NCBI RefSeq assembly: GCF_000571935.1
Contig: NZ_ATAX01000008.1
Span: 1 to 64,000 of the forward strand
Direction: 5' to 3'
Length of the DNA stretch: 64,000 bases
From: Ruminococcus flavefaciens 007c
Lineage (GTDB): Bacteria; Bacillota; Clostridia; Oscillospirales; Ruminococcaceae
Part shown: in pieces, positions 8,113 through 16,250 of the stretch
How the letters are laid out: each line of letters starts with the position of its first letter
Position numbering within the stretch: position 1 is the stretch's first letter
Made by a program: the position numbers and the translations under genes
Notes under the pieces: generated by a model
Databases searched by the model: none
What the model saw: only the letters and a program-made list of their open reading frames with translations
Told to the model about the DNA's origin: nothing

Positions 8113-9931
8113 AACAATGATCGAGAATGTACACCGCCGCATAGCTCAATATGAGGAGGAGAAGAAAATGAAACATTCTAAATTCAAAAAAATTATTTCT
8201 GCCATAAAGCCGGAAACAAAAACAAATAAAACAAGTGAAGAAGAATATATTGAGGTCGAAAGCAATACAGAGCGACTGAACAGCTCAAACCGTATTATGC
8301 GCATAGTAAGTACCATGGCAGCAGGCGCAGTTCTTATATCAGGTTTAGGTGCCACAGGTTATATGCTTCACAAGAATAAGGCAAAGAATATTGATCTCAG
8401 CGAAGTAGCAGAACCCACACAATCAACCAAAGATGCTTCGGACGCTGCTGCCGAACCTGCTTCGGTATCACCCTTCGGAGACTTCAATCAGATTTATTTC
8501 TGGTTTGATTCCGATTATTACGACGATCCGTATTTAAACGATCCCGATCATATCGGTGATTCCCTTTCAAACGAGACCTATAACAGGATCGCAAATTACC
8601 TGAATGCTTTTAACTGGGGAGAAGGCAGAGAGATCGCAGAAGAGGATGTTCCCGATATTGCTAATTATGACGGCAAGGGCTATTATATAAGCTGGAAAAC
8701 AGGAGATGTGTACTCCGATGTCCTTATTACGGAAGACGGAAAAGCATATTATGTCGCCAGAAAGTGTACTCCAAGAGGCGAAAGCTTTGATTATCCGATC
8801 ATCGAAAGCAAGGTCTATGATATTGACTTTGCAACCTTCAAAAAGGACATAGATGAAATACTGATCCAGAATGTAACGGACTCAAATGATATACTCACTC
8901 CGAGAGATATAAAAAGGCTTTCTGAGGGCGAATTCCTGTCTGCTGAGCTGAAATATGAGATGAACGGCAACAGCGCAAAGAAACTCCCTGACGATGATGC
9001 AGCGAAAAAGTCCATTGAAATATTCCTCAGAGATGATTTACTGTCTATGCTGAGAAAAAGTTCTTCCATCAGCTCATTTGATAATGAATTGATGTATACT
9101 GCGGTTCGTTATTTTAAAACAACTGACACAGTAACACGCAGGGAAACTTATTTTATCTATAACGACGGAACAGTCAGCCTCTGTTCATACGATGTCTTGA
9201 ACACAGGTGAGAATATACCGACAGGCACGGAATACTTCCATGTTGATATAAATACTTTTGAAACAAAGCTTAATGAAGCACTGGCTCATAAGTATGAGGA
9301 AAAGGCTCCTGAAAAGACAGAAGACAAAAAGAACAGTAATAATTCCGAAAATGTTCAGACAACCACCGAAAGTAGCAATAAATCCGAAAATATACAGACA
9401 ACTACCGAGAACAGCAAAAACGAAAATAAGCCTGCAAACGATGAAAAACCGGGACAGGAAACAAACGGAAGAGAAGATCAGCCTGCAATTCCCGAAGAAA
9501 ACGAGACCGAAGACGTGTATAATGTATATACTCTGACAAAGCCCGGCGTTTACATCTATGATGAAAACAATAAAATCATTGCAACGCCCAAAACGCATAA
9601 TGTTGAAATGCTCGATAACTTTGTAAAGGAAAAGCTGGATCCTGTCATCGAAAAGCATACTTCACTCACTACATATTCCGACAATAATATTCCATTGTGC
9701 TCCGTCTTAAGGATATATAAAGACAATGACGGTAATCTGAAGTATTCAGACTTCCTGATATATGATGACGGTCAGATACTTGTATACTTTTATGAGTACG
9801 GAAATTACGAATACGGGTATTATGCAAATGAAGAAAAGACCTGGATCCCTCACGGAAGTGACGGCAGCGCTCTGGATTATGAAGAGTTCAGAACGGCTTT
9901 GGACCAGTTATTAAAGGATTCTGCATTATAA
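8099..9931 (+). CDS. Putative anti-sigma / sensor membrane protein
   Basis: This 610-residue protein begins inside the end of the sigma gene (ATG 8099, GGAAGG 8 bases upstream). A cytoplasmic N-terminus of about 75 residues precedes one transmembrane helix (VSTMAAGAVLISGLGATGYML), then a long extracellular region. Two similar domains can be seen, at about 130-250 and 275-405. Next is a low-complexity linker with two SENxQTTTExSxKSEN-like repeats, and a third related domain to the C-terminus. The arrangement matches ECF sigma/anti-sigma pairs, but no named anti-sigma fold is visible, so the role is inferred from position and topology. A terminator follows at 10001-10030. Confidence 0.6.
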   Translation: MLKHETMIENVHRRIAQYEEEKKMKHSKFKKIISAIKPETKTNKTSEEEYIEVESNTERLNSSNRIMRIVSTMAAGAVLISGLGATGYMLHKNKAKNIDLSEVAEPTQSTKDASDAAAEPASVSPFGDFNQIYFWFDSDYYDDPYLNDPDHIGDSLSNETYNRIANYLNAFNWGEGREIAEEDVPDIANYDGKGYYISWKTGDVYSDVLITEDGKAYYVARKCTPRGESFDYPIIESKVYDIDFATFKKDIDEILIQNVTDSNDILTPRDIKRLSEGEFLSAELKYEMNGNSAKKLPDDDAAKKSIEIFLRDDLLSMLRKSSSISSFDNELMYTAVRYFKTTDTVTRRETYFIYNDGTVSLCSYDVLNTGENIPTGTEYFHVDINTFETKLNEALAHKYEEKAPEKTEDKKNSNNSENVQTTTESSNKSENIQTTTENSKNENKPANDEKPGQETNGREDQPAIPEENETEDVYNVYTLTKPGVYIYDENNKIIATPKTHNVEMLDNFVKEKLDPVIEKHTSLTTYSDNNIPLCSVLRIYKDNDGNLKYSDFLIYDDGQILVYFYEYGNYEYGYYANEEKTWIPHGSDGSALDYEEFRTALDQLLKDSAL

Positions 9932-10000
9932 TCAGACAAAACAAGAACAAAAGAAGATAATATAACCCTATAAAAGGTAAACTAACAGTTTGCCGATACA

Positions 10001-10030
10001 AAAAGCCGGGATAACAAATCCCGGCTTTTT
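10001..10030 (+). terminator. Intrinsic terminator after ECF module 2
   Basis: Stem AAAAGCCGGG / CCCGGCTTTT with loop ATAACAAAT, followed by TTTT. Confidence 0.88.
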
Positions 10031-10105
10031 TATACATCCTGCAAAGCAGAAATACGAATGATACCACTCTTTACGGCATATACTTTACCGAAAGGGTGAT
10101 GAATC

Positions 10106-10573
10106 ATGAAGATCAGATGGACTGACCTTATAATCCATATCGTCGGAGCCGAGCTTGTGGGAGCCTTATCGGCTGCACTGTCAGGCGGCAGCTTTTCCGT
10201 ATTTTACCAGGCCCTTGAAAAGCCGGCGTTTGCACCGCCGGGATGGATTTTTCCCGCGGTGTGGAGCATATTGTACGCACTTATGGGGATATCGGCTTAC
10301 CTGATATGGAAAAGCGACGTATCGGGCAAAAAACCTGCGATGCTGCTGTACTTCAGCCAGCTTTTTGCAAATTTCCTGTGGTCTCCCGTATTTTTCGGCC
10401 TGAAGTCATTAAAGGGCGCGGCAGTTATTGCAATAGCTCTGCTTATACTCATAACCGCTATGATGATCTCGTTTTACCGTATATGCAAAGCTGCCGCATA
10501 TCTGAATATCCCATATCTGCTGTGGGCTGTATTTGCAGCATACCTCACCATCGGGATACTTGTGTTGCAATGA
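10106..10573 (+). CDS. TspO/MBR family membrane protein
   Basis: This is a 155-residue five-helix integral membrane protein of the TspO/peripheral benzodiazepine receptor family. Family marks are EKPAFAPPGWIFPAVWSILY in the first loop, then SQLFANFLWSPVFFGLKS and a Trp-rich final helix pair. Bacterial TspO proteins bind porphyrins and are linked to oxygen, light or stress regulation. In an anaerobe the role is unclear. It stands alone between two terminators, with a good ribosome site (AAAGGGTGATG region). Confidence 0.93.
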   Translation: MKIRWTDLIIHIVGAELVGALSAALSGGSFSVFYQALEKPAFAPPGWIFPAVWSILYALMGISAYLIWKSDVSGKKPAMLLYFSQLFANFLWSPVFFGLKSLKGAAVIAIALLILITAMMISFYRICKAAAYLNIPYLLWAVFAAYLTIGILVLQ

Positions 10574-10576
10574 GCA

Positions 10577-10616
10577 AGGAGCCATAAAGAAATGTTCTTT
10601 ATGGCTCCTGTTTTTT
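10577..10616. terminator. Bidirectional terminator between tspO and nitroreductase genes
   Basis: A 15-bp stem AGGAGCCATAAAGAA / TTCTTTATGGCTCCT has a 3-base loop (ATG) and is followed by GTTTTTT. It overlaps the stop codon of the convergent nitroreductase gene. Confidence 0.88.
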
Positions 10617-11133
10617 ATTCTATCCAGTATATGTAATTATCCTTTCTCGGCGACGGAACAGGCTGCTCACAGTCTGCATAACCAAGTATACAGTGTCCTA
10701 TTCCCTCGTAGTCGCCATCTATACCGAGACTGCGCAGTATCTCCCTGCCCTCCTCGGATTCGAATTCTTCCTTGGCACGGTGTATCCAGCAGCTTGAAAT
10801 GCCGCAGGCATGAGCTGCATTCAGCAGGTTCCCCATAACAAGACTGCCATCGCAGATATAAGTCGGCTTAGACTTATCCGCAAGAACTACCAGTACCACG
10901 GGAGCATTGTAGAACGGATCCATAGCCGCACCCATTACCTTAGCATTCATTGCTGAAAGGCGGTCGCGCATCTCCTTATTTGTAACAGCGATTATGACAG
11001 GCGACTGCCAGTTCATACCCGTCGGAGCGTAGGTGCCTGCTTCCAGTATTTTTTCAATGATCTCCTTCGGTACCATATCCGACTTGAATTTTTTAATGCT
11101 TCTTCTTGTTATAAGGTTATTATAAGCGTCCAT
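10615..11133 (-). CDS. Nitroreductase family protein
   Basis: This 172-residue flavoprotein should be an FMN-dependent NAD(P)H oxidoreductase of the nitroreductase fold. The N-terminal RRSIKKF (FMN phosphate contact) and EAGTYAPTGMNWQ segments are family signatures, and GILG/GYAD-type residues close the fold (GIGHCILGYADCEQP). The physiological substrate is unknown. It is the last gene of a merR-dxs-like-nitroreductase operon, starting 12 bases after the Dxs-like gene with AAGGAG. Its place under a MerR regulator suggests a role in redox or electrophile stress; that is inference. Confidence 0.9.
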   Translation of the reverse strand: MDAYNNLITRRSIKKFKSDMVPKEIIEKILEAGTYAPTGMNWQSPVIIAVTNKEMRDRLSAMNAKVMGAAMDPFYNAPVVLVVLADKSKPTYICDGSLVMGNLLNAAHACGISSCWIHRAKEEFESEEGREILRSLGIDGDYEGIGHCILGYADCEQPVPSPRKDNYIYWIE

Positions 11134-11145
11134 AATTATTTCTCC

Positions 11146-12891
11146 TTAGAAAATATCGTTATATATCTGCTGTGGTGTGAGATGATTTGCCTTCAGTACC
11201 TCGGGGACTATGTATCTGTCAAGAAATTCCTTTTTAAGACCGTAATTGTATACCTTCATATCTGAAGCTCCGTAGAATCGGGCTATCTTCTCTCCGAAGC
11301 CGCCGTTGAGTATACCGTCCTCAAGGGTTATCACAACGGAATGGCCGTCTTTGAGCTGTTCGAGCATCTCCTCGTCGATACCTGTGATGTAACGGGGATT
11401 TATCAGCGTGGGAGCCGTACCAGTTTTTTCGGTTATGAGGTCTGCCAGCTTCTCTCCTATCTGATAGAAGTCTCCCAGGGCGATAATGGCTGTATCCCTG
11501 CCCTGCCGGGTTATCCTGTACTTGTTTATGCCGCTGTAGTCAGTATCCACAGGCATATCCGTGTGTATCACTCCGTTGCAGGGCATCCTTATTGCAACGG
11601 GATAGCTGTCCTGCTCGATGCTCCAGTCCAGCATAGCAAAGTATTCCTCGCAGCTGGCAGGTGCAAGGTAAACAAGATTCGGAATGTTTGACATCATGGG
11701 TATATCATAAATGCCCAGGTGAGTTATGTCGTGCATACCATAGACGGAAGCCGTATTTACCAGAAGTGTGGCAGGATTACTGTTAATGCACAGATCCTGA
11801 GAGATCTGGTCATATGTCCGCTGGAAGAAACTGGAATGAGTAGCGAATACAGGCTTGCCGCCGTTTCTTGCAATGCCCGAAGCCATAGCCACCGCGTGTT
11901 CTTCTGCGATACCCACGTCTATGAACTGCTTTCCCGCTTCCTTCCTCTTGTCCTCGGTGAAACCGATACATACCGGAACAGCTGCCACCATTGTGACCAC
12001 GCTCTTGTCGGCTTTCATCTTCTTCATAAGGAAATCGCAGGTCATATCGCCGTAGTTCTCGCCGCCGTCCCTGAATGTATCTTTTCCCGTCGCGGGATCA
12101 AAGGGCATATGCCAGTGCCAGTCCTCTTTATTTGCCTCCGCAGGCTCATAGCCCTTGCCCTTGAGGGTATTGATGTGCACTGCTATTGGATGATCCGTGT
12201 CTTTAACCTTGCGGAATGCCTCTATAAGCTCCGCAATATCGTTTCCTTCGGATACATAGATATAATCCAGTCCCATTGCCCTGAAAAGGTTGCAGCTGCA
12301 CTTTCCTTCGGAATCGCGGAGTGCTTTCAGATTCTTATAGAGTCCGCCGTGATTCTCGGCAATTGACATATCGTTGTCGTTAACGAGGATAATAAAATTG
12401 CTTTCAAGCTCCGAAGCAAAGTCGATACCCTCAAGGGCTTCTCCGCCGCTGAGAGAGCCGTCGCCGATAATTGCGATAACATTGCCGCTTTCACCTTTCA
12501 GATCCCTGGCCTTTGCAAGTCCGCAGGCAAGACTCACCGATGTGGAGGTATGCCCCACGTTGAAAAAGTCATGCTCGCTTTCTCCGGGATTGGTATAGCC
12601 TGATATCCCGCCGAACTGCCCGTCATCGAAGAAGGCTTCCTTTCGACCTGTCAGCATCTTGTGGGTATAGCACTGATGAGAAACATCGAATACGAATTTG
12701 TCCTTCGGTGAATCAAAAACGTAATGCAGAGCTATGGTGGCTTCCACAAATCCGAGGTTAGGCCCCACATGGCCGCCGCGCTTTGAAAGACGGTTCATAA
12801 GGCCTGTCCTTATCTCGGAAGCCAGTATGTTAAGCTGTTCTGTGTCAAGTGCTTTGATGTCTTTCGGTGAATTGATGTTTTCGATATACAT
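11146..12891 (-). CDS. 1-deoxy-D-xylulose-5-phosphate synthase-like, thiamine-dependent
   Basis: This 581-residue protein belongs to the DXS/transketolase group, which condenses pyruvate and glyceraldehyde-3-phosphate in isoprenoid and thiamine synthesis. It has RGGHVGPNLGFVEATIALH and FDVSHQCYTHKMLTGR near the N-terminus. The thiamine diphosphate motif IIGDGSLSGGEALEGI..NDNDMS and the transketolase pyrimidine-binding segment (IDVGIAEEHAVAMASG) are also present. It is shorter than the typical 620 residues, and its signature blocks differ from the canonical ones (for example DVSHQCYTHK where DVGHQAYPHK is usual). It could therefore be a second, specialised DXS whose regulation by MerR is unusual. 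Start ATG 12891 uses AAGGAG inside the merR stop. Confidence 0.82.
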   Translation of the reverse strand: MYIENINSPKDIKALDTEQLNILASEIRTGLMNRLSKRGGHVGPNLGFVEATIALHYVFDSPKDKFVFDVSHQCYTHKMLTGRKEAFFDDGQFGGISGYTNPGESEHDFFNVGHTSTSVSLACGLAKARDLKGESGNVIAIIGDGSLSGGEALEGIDFASELESNFIILVNDNDMSIAENHGGLYKNLKALRDSEGKCSCNLFRAMGLDYIYVSEGNDIAELIEAFRKVKDTDHPIAVHINTLKGKGYEPAEANKEDWHWHMPFDPATGKDTFRDGGENYGDMTCDFLMKKMKADKSVVTMVAAVPVCIGFTEDKRKEAGKQFIDVGIAEEHAVAMASGIARNGGKPVFATHSSFFQRTYDQISQDLCINSNPATLLVNTASVYGMHDITHLGIYDIPMMSNIPNLVYLAPASCEEYFAMLDWSIEQDSYPVAIRMPCNGVIHTDMPVDTDYSGINKYRITRQGRDTAIIALGDFYQIGEKLADLITEKTGTAPTLINPRYITGIDEEMLEQLKDGHSVVITLEDGILNGGFGEKIARFYGASDMKVYNYGLKKEFLDRYIVPEVLKANHLTPQQIYNDIF

Positions 12892-12894
12892 TTT

Positions 12895-13305
12895 TTACTC
12901 CTTTGATTTATTGCAGCAACAGCAGCTGTTGTCGTCCCATTCAAGCCTGCCTGTTTCCACAGCTCTTTCGTATACTTTTATCTTGCCGTCCATTTTTTCA
13001 AGAGCGTCGTCTATCTTCCTGCGCTCTGCAAGGATAAGATCTCTTGCCTCCTTCAGAAGTTCACATCTTGCCTTTATGGTATGGTCTCCCTCCCTGAAAA
13101 GCCTTACATACTCAATAAGAAGCTCTATCGGCATCCCTGCACTTCTGAAACAGGTGGCAGTCTCTACCCATTTGATGTCATCTTCGGTATAATCACGTAT
13201 ACCGCCCGATGTGCGATGTACCTCGGGGATAACTCCCACACGCTCGTAGTATCTGAGTGTATCGGGACTGACATTGAATTTACTGCATACTGCTTTTATT
13301 GTCAA
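12895..13305 (-). CDS. MerR family transcriptional regulator with Cys-rich tail
   Basis: This 136-residue regulator has the N-terminal MerR winged helix (residues 1-70: KFNVSPDTLRYYERVGVIP, then GIRDYTEDD), a dimerisation coiled coil (about 80-115), and an unusual tail DNSCCCCNKSKE with four consecutive cysteines. MerR proteins twist promoters with over-long spacers, and its own promoter (13334-13364) has the diagnostic 19-base spacer with a palindrome inside. The tail suggests metal or thiol/electrophile sensing, but most AdhR/NmlR-like members sense with a single Cys, so the effector is open. It is the first gene of an operon with the Dxs-like and nitroreductase genes. Confidence 0.93.
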   Translation of the reverse strand: MTIKAVCSKFNVSPDTLRYYERVGVIPEVHRTSGGIRDYTEDDIKWVETATCFRSAGMPIELLIEYVRLFREGDHTIKARCELLKEARDLILAERRKIDDALEKMDGKIKVYERAVETGRLEWDDNSCCCCNKSKE

Positions 13306-13333
13306 AACGTATCACCTCCTGTTATCTATATAA

Positions 13334-13364
13334 ATTATACATCCTGGAGTTAACTCCAAGTCAA
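13334..13364 (-). promoter_or_regulatory. MerR-type promoter with 19-base spacer and palindromic operator
   Basis: On the minus strand TTGACT (13359-13364) and TATAAT (13334-13339) are separated by 19 bases, and the spacer contains the perfect palindrome TGGAGTTAACTCCA (13345-13358). This is the classic layout for activation by a MerR protein, here almost surely the product of the adjacent gene. Confidence 0.9.
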
Positions 13365-14110
13365 TAGCATGAACGTAATTTCATTATCATGCACAATGTG
13401 TACTTCCTGTCTTTGTACACTTTGACAAGTACATACATAGGATACCAAAGGAGATCTGTCCCATGCCCTGAATCCGTCAGGCACTTAGCAGCCGTTATGG
13501 AAAGCTCCCCGCGTATCGGCATGAGCTTCTTTATGGACGCAGAGCCGTCTGGATGCAGAAAAAAGACCGACTGTTTTATCAATCGGTCTCGTCATACTAT
13601 ATCCTCTATCCGCCCGAACCTTATGAAAGCTCGTGAGAATATATTATTATTCTTCTCCGGTATCAGTCACGCTGCTGTCATCAGATGACGCAGGGGGCTC
13701 AAAAACAATAGTCCCTGTTTCTGTACGAATGAAATACATACTGCTGCAAAACACTTTTCTGAAAAAGCTAATGGAACTCTTCAGCATCACAACTGCCACC
13801 TTTCTGATTATTTTACGGCACATATTATTTAAGGAGTATCTTCCGATCTATCAGATCTTCAACATCGCTGTGATCTCCACATTCGCTCTGTACAAATGAG
13901 CACTGAGCGAAAAATGTGCTGTATGGGATCCTTTCTTGTTACCATCTGTACAGCTCCTTTCCCTTGGTATGTCTACATTATACCCTGTATACCGCGGTTT
14001 GTCCAATCCATGTTTTTGATGGGGAGCTATAAGAACAAACTATATATCCCCATATAATGCGCCATTACTGCCCTATAAGTCTTTATAGACAAATTTTATA
14101 GCCAAAGCAC
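13365..14110. other. Long intergenic region with minus-strand transcription signals
   Basis: No confident gene was found. A minus-strand terminator (stem GACCGA/TCGGTC then TTTTTT) is at about 13560-13590, and a strong minus-strand promoter (TGGACA, 17 bases, TATAAT) is near 13975-14010. Between them are short minus-strand frames: a 28-codon frame starting MVTRKDPIQH behind AAGGAG, and a 58-codon frame (13647-13823) ending FEPPASSDDSSVTDTGEE. They may be pieces of one small frameshifted gene. A plus-strand frame at 13633-13899 with hydrophobic stretches is an alternative. I cannot choose between them. Confidence 0.35.
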
Positions 14111-14162
14111 TTGAAATTACGGCTTTTGTATGGTATACTTATTACACCGATAGGAATTGTAA
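14111..14162 (+). promoter_or_regulatory. rrf2 promoter and putative CymR-like operator
   Basis: TTGAAA (14111-14116) and TATACT (14134-14139) are 17 bases apart. Just downstream (about 14145-14161) is ACCGATAGGAATTGTAA, which nearly matches ACAGATAGGAATTATAG at the cysK promoter. Its position over the start site suits autorepression. Confidence 0.65.
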
Positions 14163-14183
14163 ACAGTAAAGGAGCGAAATAAA

Positions 14184-14630
14184 ATGAGAGTATCATCAAA
14201 AGTAGAATGCGGTATTATTGCACTTATCGACATAGCAGTCAATTCCCAAGGCAATAACATAGTAAAGCTGAATGCCGTATCCAGGAGGAATAATATCTCA
14301 GCTAAATACCTTGAACAGATCGTGCCGCTTCTTAAACACGCTGATTTTCTCAAAAGCGTTAAAGGCTCGGGAGGTGGATATGCCCTTGCCCGCGATCCTG
14401 CCAACATAACACTCAACGAGATAGTAAACGCACTTGATGAAACTATATTTGCGCCTTCCACGTTCAACGACCAGCTCGAAACAACCGCGACCGACACAAT
14501 ATCAGAGTGCTTATGGGAACCTGTCAACAATTATCTCATGCAGTTCTCAAAAAGCCTCACTTTAAAGGATCTTGCTGACAAATTCACAGAAAAACATACA
14601 AGTGAGATCGAACCCATGTATTATATCTGA
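14184..14630 (+). CDS. Rrf2 family regulator, CymR-like
   Basis: This 148-residue protein has the Rrf2 winged helix (residues about 1-80): KVECGIIALIDIA, RRNNISAKYLEQIVPLLK recognition region and the wing GSGGGYALARDP. It lacks the three closely spaced cysteines that hold the Fe-S cluster of IscR, so it is of the cluster-free CymR kind. In Bacillus, CymR represses cysteine and sulfur genes together with CysK. Here cysK is 1.6 kb away and carries a near-identical motif downstream of its -10, which supports a sulfur role. Start ATG 14184 has AAAGGAG. A terminator follows. Confidence 0.88.
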   Translation: MRVSSKVECGIIALIDIAVNSQGNNIVKLNAVSRRNNISAKYLEQIVPLLKHADFLKSVKGSGGGYALARDPANITLNEIVNALDETIFAPSTFNDQLETTATDTISECLWEPVNNYLMQFSKSLTLKDLADKFTEKHTSEIEPMYYI

Positions 14631-14637
14631 TCTGAAG

Positions 14638-14670
14638 CTCCCTCAGGAACAAAAACTGAGGGAGTATTTT
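14638..14670 (+). terminator. Terminator of rrf2
   Basis: Stem CTCCCTCAG / CTGAGGGAG with loop GAACAAAAA, followed by TATTTTT. Confidence 0.88.
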
Positions 14671-14696
14671 TCATAAAGCACGGAATATGGCTTGTA

Positions 14697-14725
14697 TTGA
14701 CATAGAAAATGTATTCTGATATAAT
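14697..14725 (+). promoter_or_regulatory. Promoter of phosphoesterase gene
   Basis: TTGACA (14697-14702) and TATAAT (14720-14725) are 17 bases apart. Confidence 0.85.
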
Positions 14726-14814
14726 TTCTATTATGACGGACGGTCGCTTTCATAGCCGTTTTGTCACTGTATCATACCATGGATCGTTCATGGAGCCAAG
14801 GAAAGGATGAGTTT

Positions 14815-15426
14815 ATGAAAATCGCAGTATTCACAGATGTACACGGAAACCTTAAAGCTTTAAAGGCCGTACTCAGACAGATCAGAGAAAAGAGCCCCGA
14901 CCTGAAAGTATTTTTGGGAGATATTTTTCAGCGCGGCAATGAAGAGATCGAATGTCTCGAGCTTTTAAAGGACAGTAATGTAATATGCTTAAAGGGCAAC
15001 TGTGAGCTTTACGCTGCCTACGGAGTCGATGTTGATCCTGATGTAGAGCATCTGAGGGATTATTATGACGGTATCAGAAAAAAGCTTACAGATGAGCATA
15101 TGCAGTTCATCAGGCAGATGCCTTTGTTCTATGAATACGAATATCATGGACATAAATATCATTTCTCTCATTTCCTCTTTAAGGATATCAATGCTGCTTA
15201 TCCGTTTTTGCAGCTGGCAGACCTTAAAAACGGTGTATTTGACAAGGTATGCAAGACGGAGGACGTTACGAAATATGATCTTGTTGCCATCGGTCATTCC
15301 CATCAGAATTTCGTGAACGGAAATGTAGTTTCCGTATCGGCTTCGGGACTGGAAGGAGCTTCATACCTTCTTATCGAAGACAGCGGTGACGCTGTCAGCT
15401 TTGAACATATCAGCATTGATGCTTAA
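14815..15426 (+). CDS. Calcineurin-like metallophosphoesterase
   Basis: This is a 203-residue soluble phosphoesterase of the YfcE/ApaH-like superfamily. The five metal-binding blocks are visible: FTDVHGN (D, H), FLGDIFQRG (D), LKGNCE (N), a central HFSHF and the final GHSHQN. Such enzymes hydrolyse phosphodiesters or nucleotides; the substrate cannot be told from sequence. I start it at ATG 14815 (MKIAVFTDVHGN) with AAGGA upstream; the longer frame from 14761 has no ribosome site and adds no homology. It may be co-transcribed with the nitroreductase 70 bases downstream, although a separate TATAAT lies there too. Confidence 0.88.
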   Translation: MKIAVFTDVHGNLKALKAVLRQIREKSPDLKVFLGDIFQRGNEEIECLELLKDSNVICLKGNCELYAAYGVDVDPDVEHLRDYYDGIRKKLTDEHMQFIRQMPLFYEYEYHGHKYHFSHFLFKDINAAYPFLQLADLKNGVFDKVCKTEDVTKYDLVAIGHSHQNFVNGNVVSVSASGLEGASYLLIEDSGDAVSFEHISIDA

Positions 15427-15495
15427 CTTAGTATCATCAACGGTATTATGCTATAATGCTTGATGAAAAAACAGGTTTAACAGGAGGAACAGGGT

Positions 15496-16113
15496 ATGGA
15501 TTTTTATAAAGTTATCAATAAAAGAAGCAGCGTTCGTGATTTCGCGGATGAAACGATCCCGCAGGAAACCTTGAAGCGTATTATTGAGTCGGCTTATAAA
15601 GCACCGACCAACGATCATTTCAGGGACTGGCATTTTATAGTTGTTACAGATAAAGCAGTCATGCGCGAGGTGCTTGAGGGAGTTCCCAAAAATCTGACTG
15701 TTAAGGATGTCGATAATATGACTTTCATATCCGATCCTGTCCAGAAGGAAAGCTATCAGTTTGCCGTTCCGAAACAGTATAGTATGCTTATCAATGCAGC
15801 AGCGGTCATTATTCCGCTTATGAAGAAAAAGGTCGATGTGCTCCATCCTGCCGACCTCTCTCATCTGAATTGTTTTGCATCCGTCTGGTGCAGTATCGAG
15901 AACCTCTGGCTTGCCGCAACAGCAGAGGGATACGGCTGCAATCTTCGTATCACCTGCGGCAATGAGGAGGAACTGGCAAGAAAGGCAACCGGATTTCCGG
16001 AGGAATACATGATCCCCTGCTTTATCGGCATTGGCAGACCTGCCGAAAATGCCGTCCGTACGAAACAGCTTATCCCCGATCTGGAAAAACAGCTGCACTG
16101 GCAGAAATTCTGA
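15496..16113 (+). CDS. Nitroreductase family protein
   Basis: This 205-residue FMN-dependent oxidoreductase opens with INKRSSVRDFADETIP and ESAYKAPTNDHFRDWHF, the usual FMN-binding signatures. The centre contains CSIENLWLAATAEGYGCNLR, the helix facing the flavin in the dimer, and FIGIGRP closes the fold. The substrate is unknown. It is preceded by AGGAGG and by a possible -10 (TATAAT, about 15452). It ends just before the UUCG-loop terminator shared with convergent cysK. It is only distantly similar to the nitroreductase at 10615-11133. Confidence 0.9.
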   Translation: MDFYKVINKRSSVRDFADETIPQETLKRIIESAYKAPTNDHFRDWHFIVVTDKAVMREVLEGVPKNLTVKDVDNMTFISDPVQKESYQFAVPKQYSMLINAAAVIIPLMKKKVDVLHPADLSHLNCFASVWCSIENLWLAATAEGYGCNLRITCGNEEELARKATGFPEEYMIPCFIGIGRPAENAVRTKQLIPDLEKQLHWQKF

Positions 16114-16190
16114 TATATACATGAAGAATAACAGTATGGAGAAGCCCCGCGATATCCGCGGCACTCATACAGAAGTTTTATAATAACTAC

Positions 16191-16224
16191 TGAGAAAGCC
16201 CCTTCTTCGGAAGGGGCTTTCTCA
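16191..16224. terminator. UUCG-loop bidirectional terminator before cysK
   Basis: This is the same 26-base hairpin as at 3221-3246, extended here by TGAG/CTCA pairs, between the convergent nitroreductase and cysK genes. Confidence 0.88.
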
Positions 16225-16250
16225 ATGGGTATTATAGGAATATATTTATA

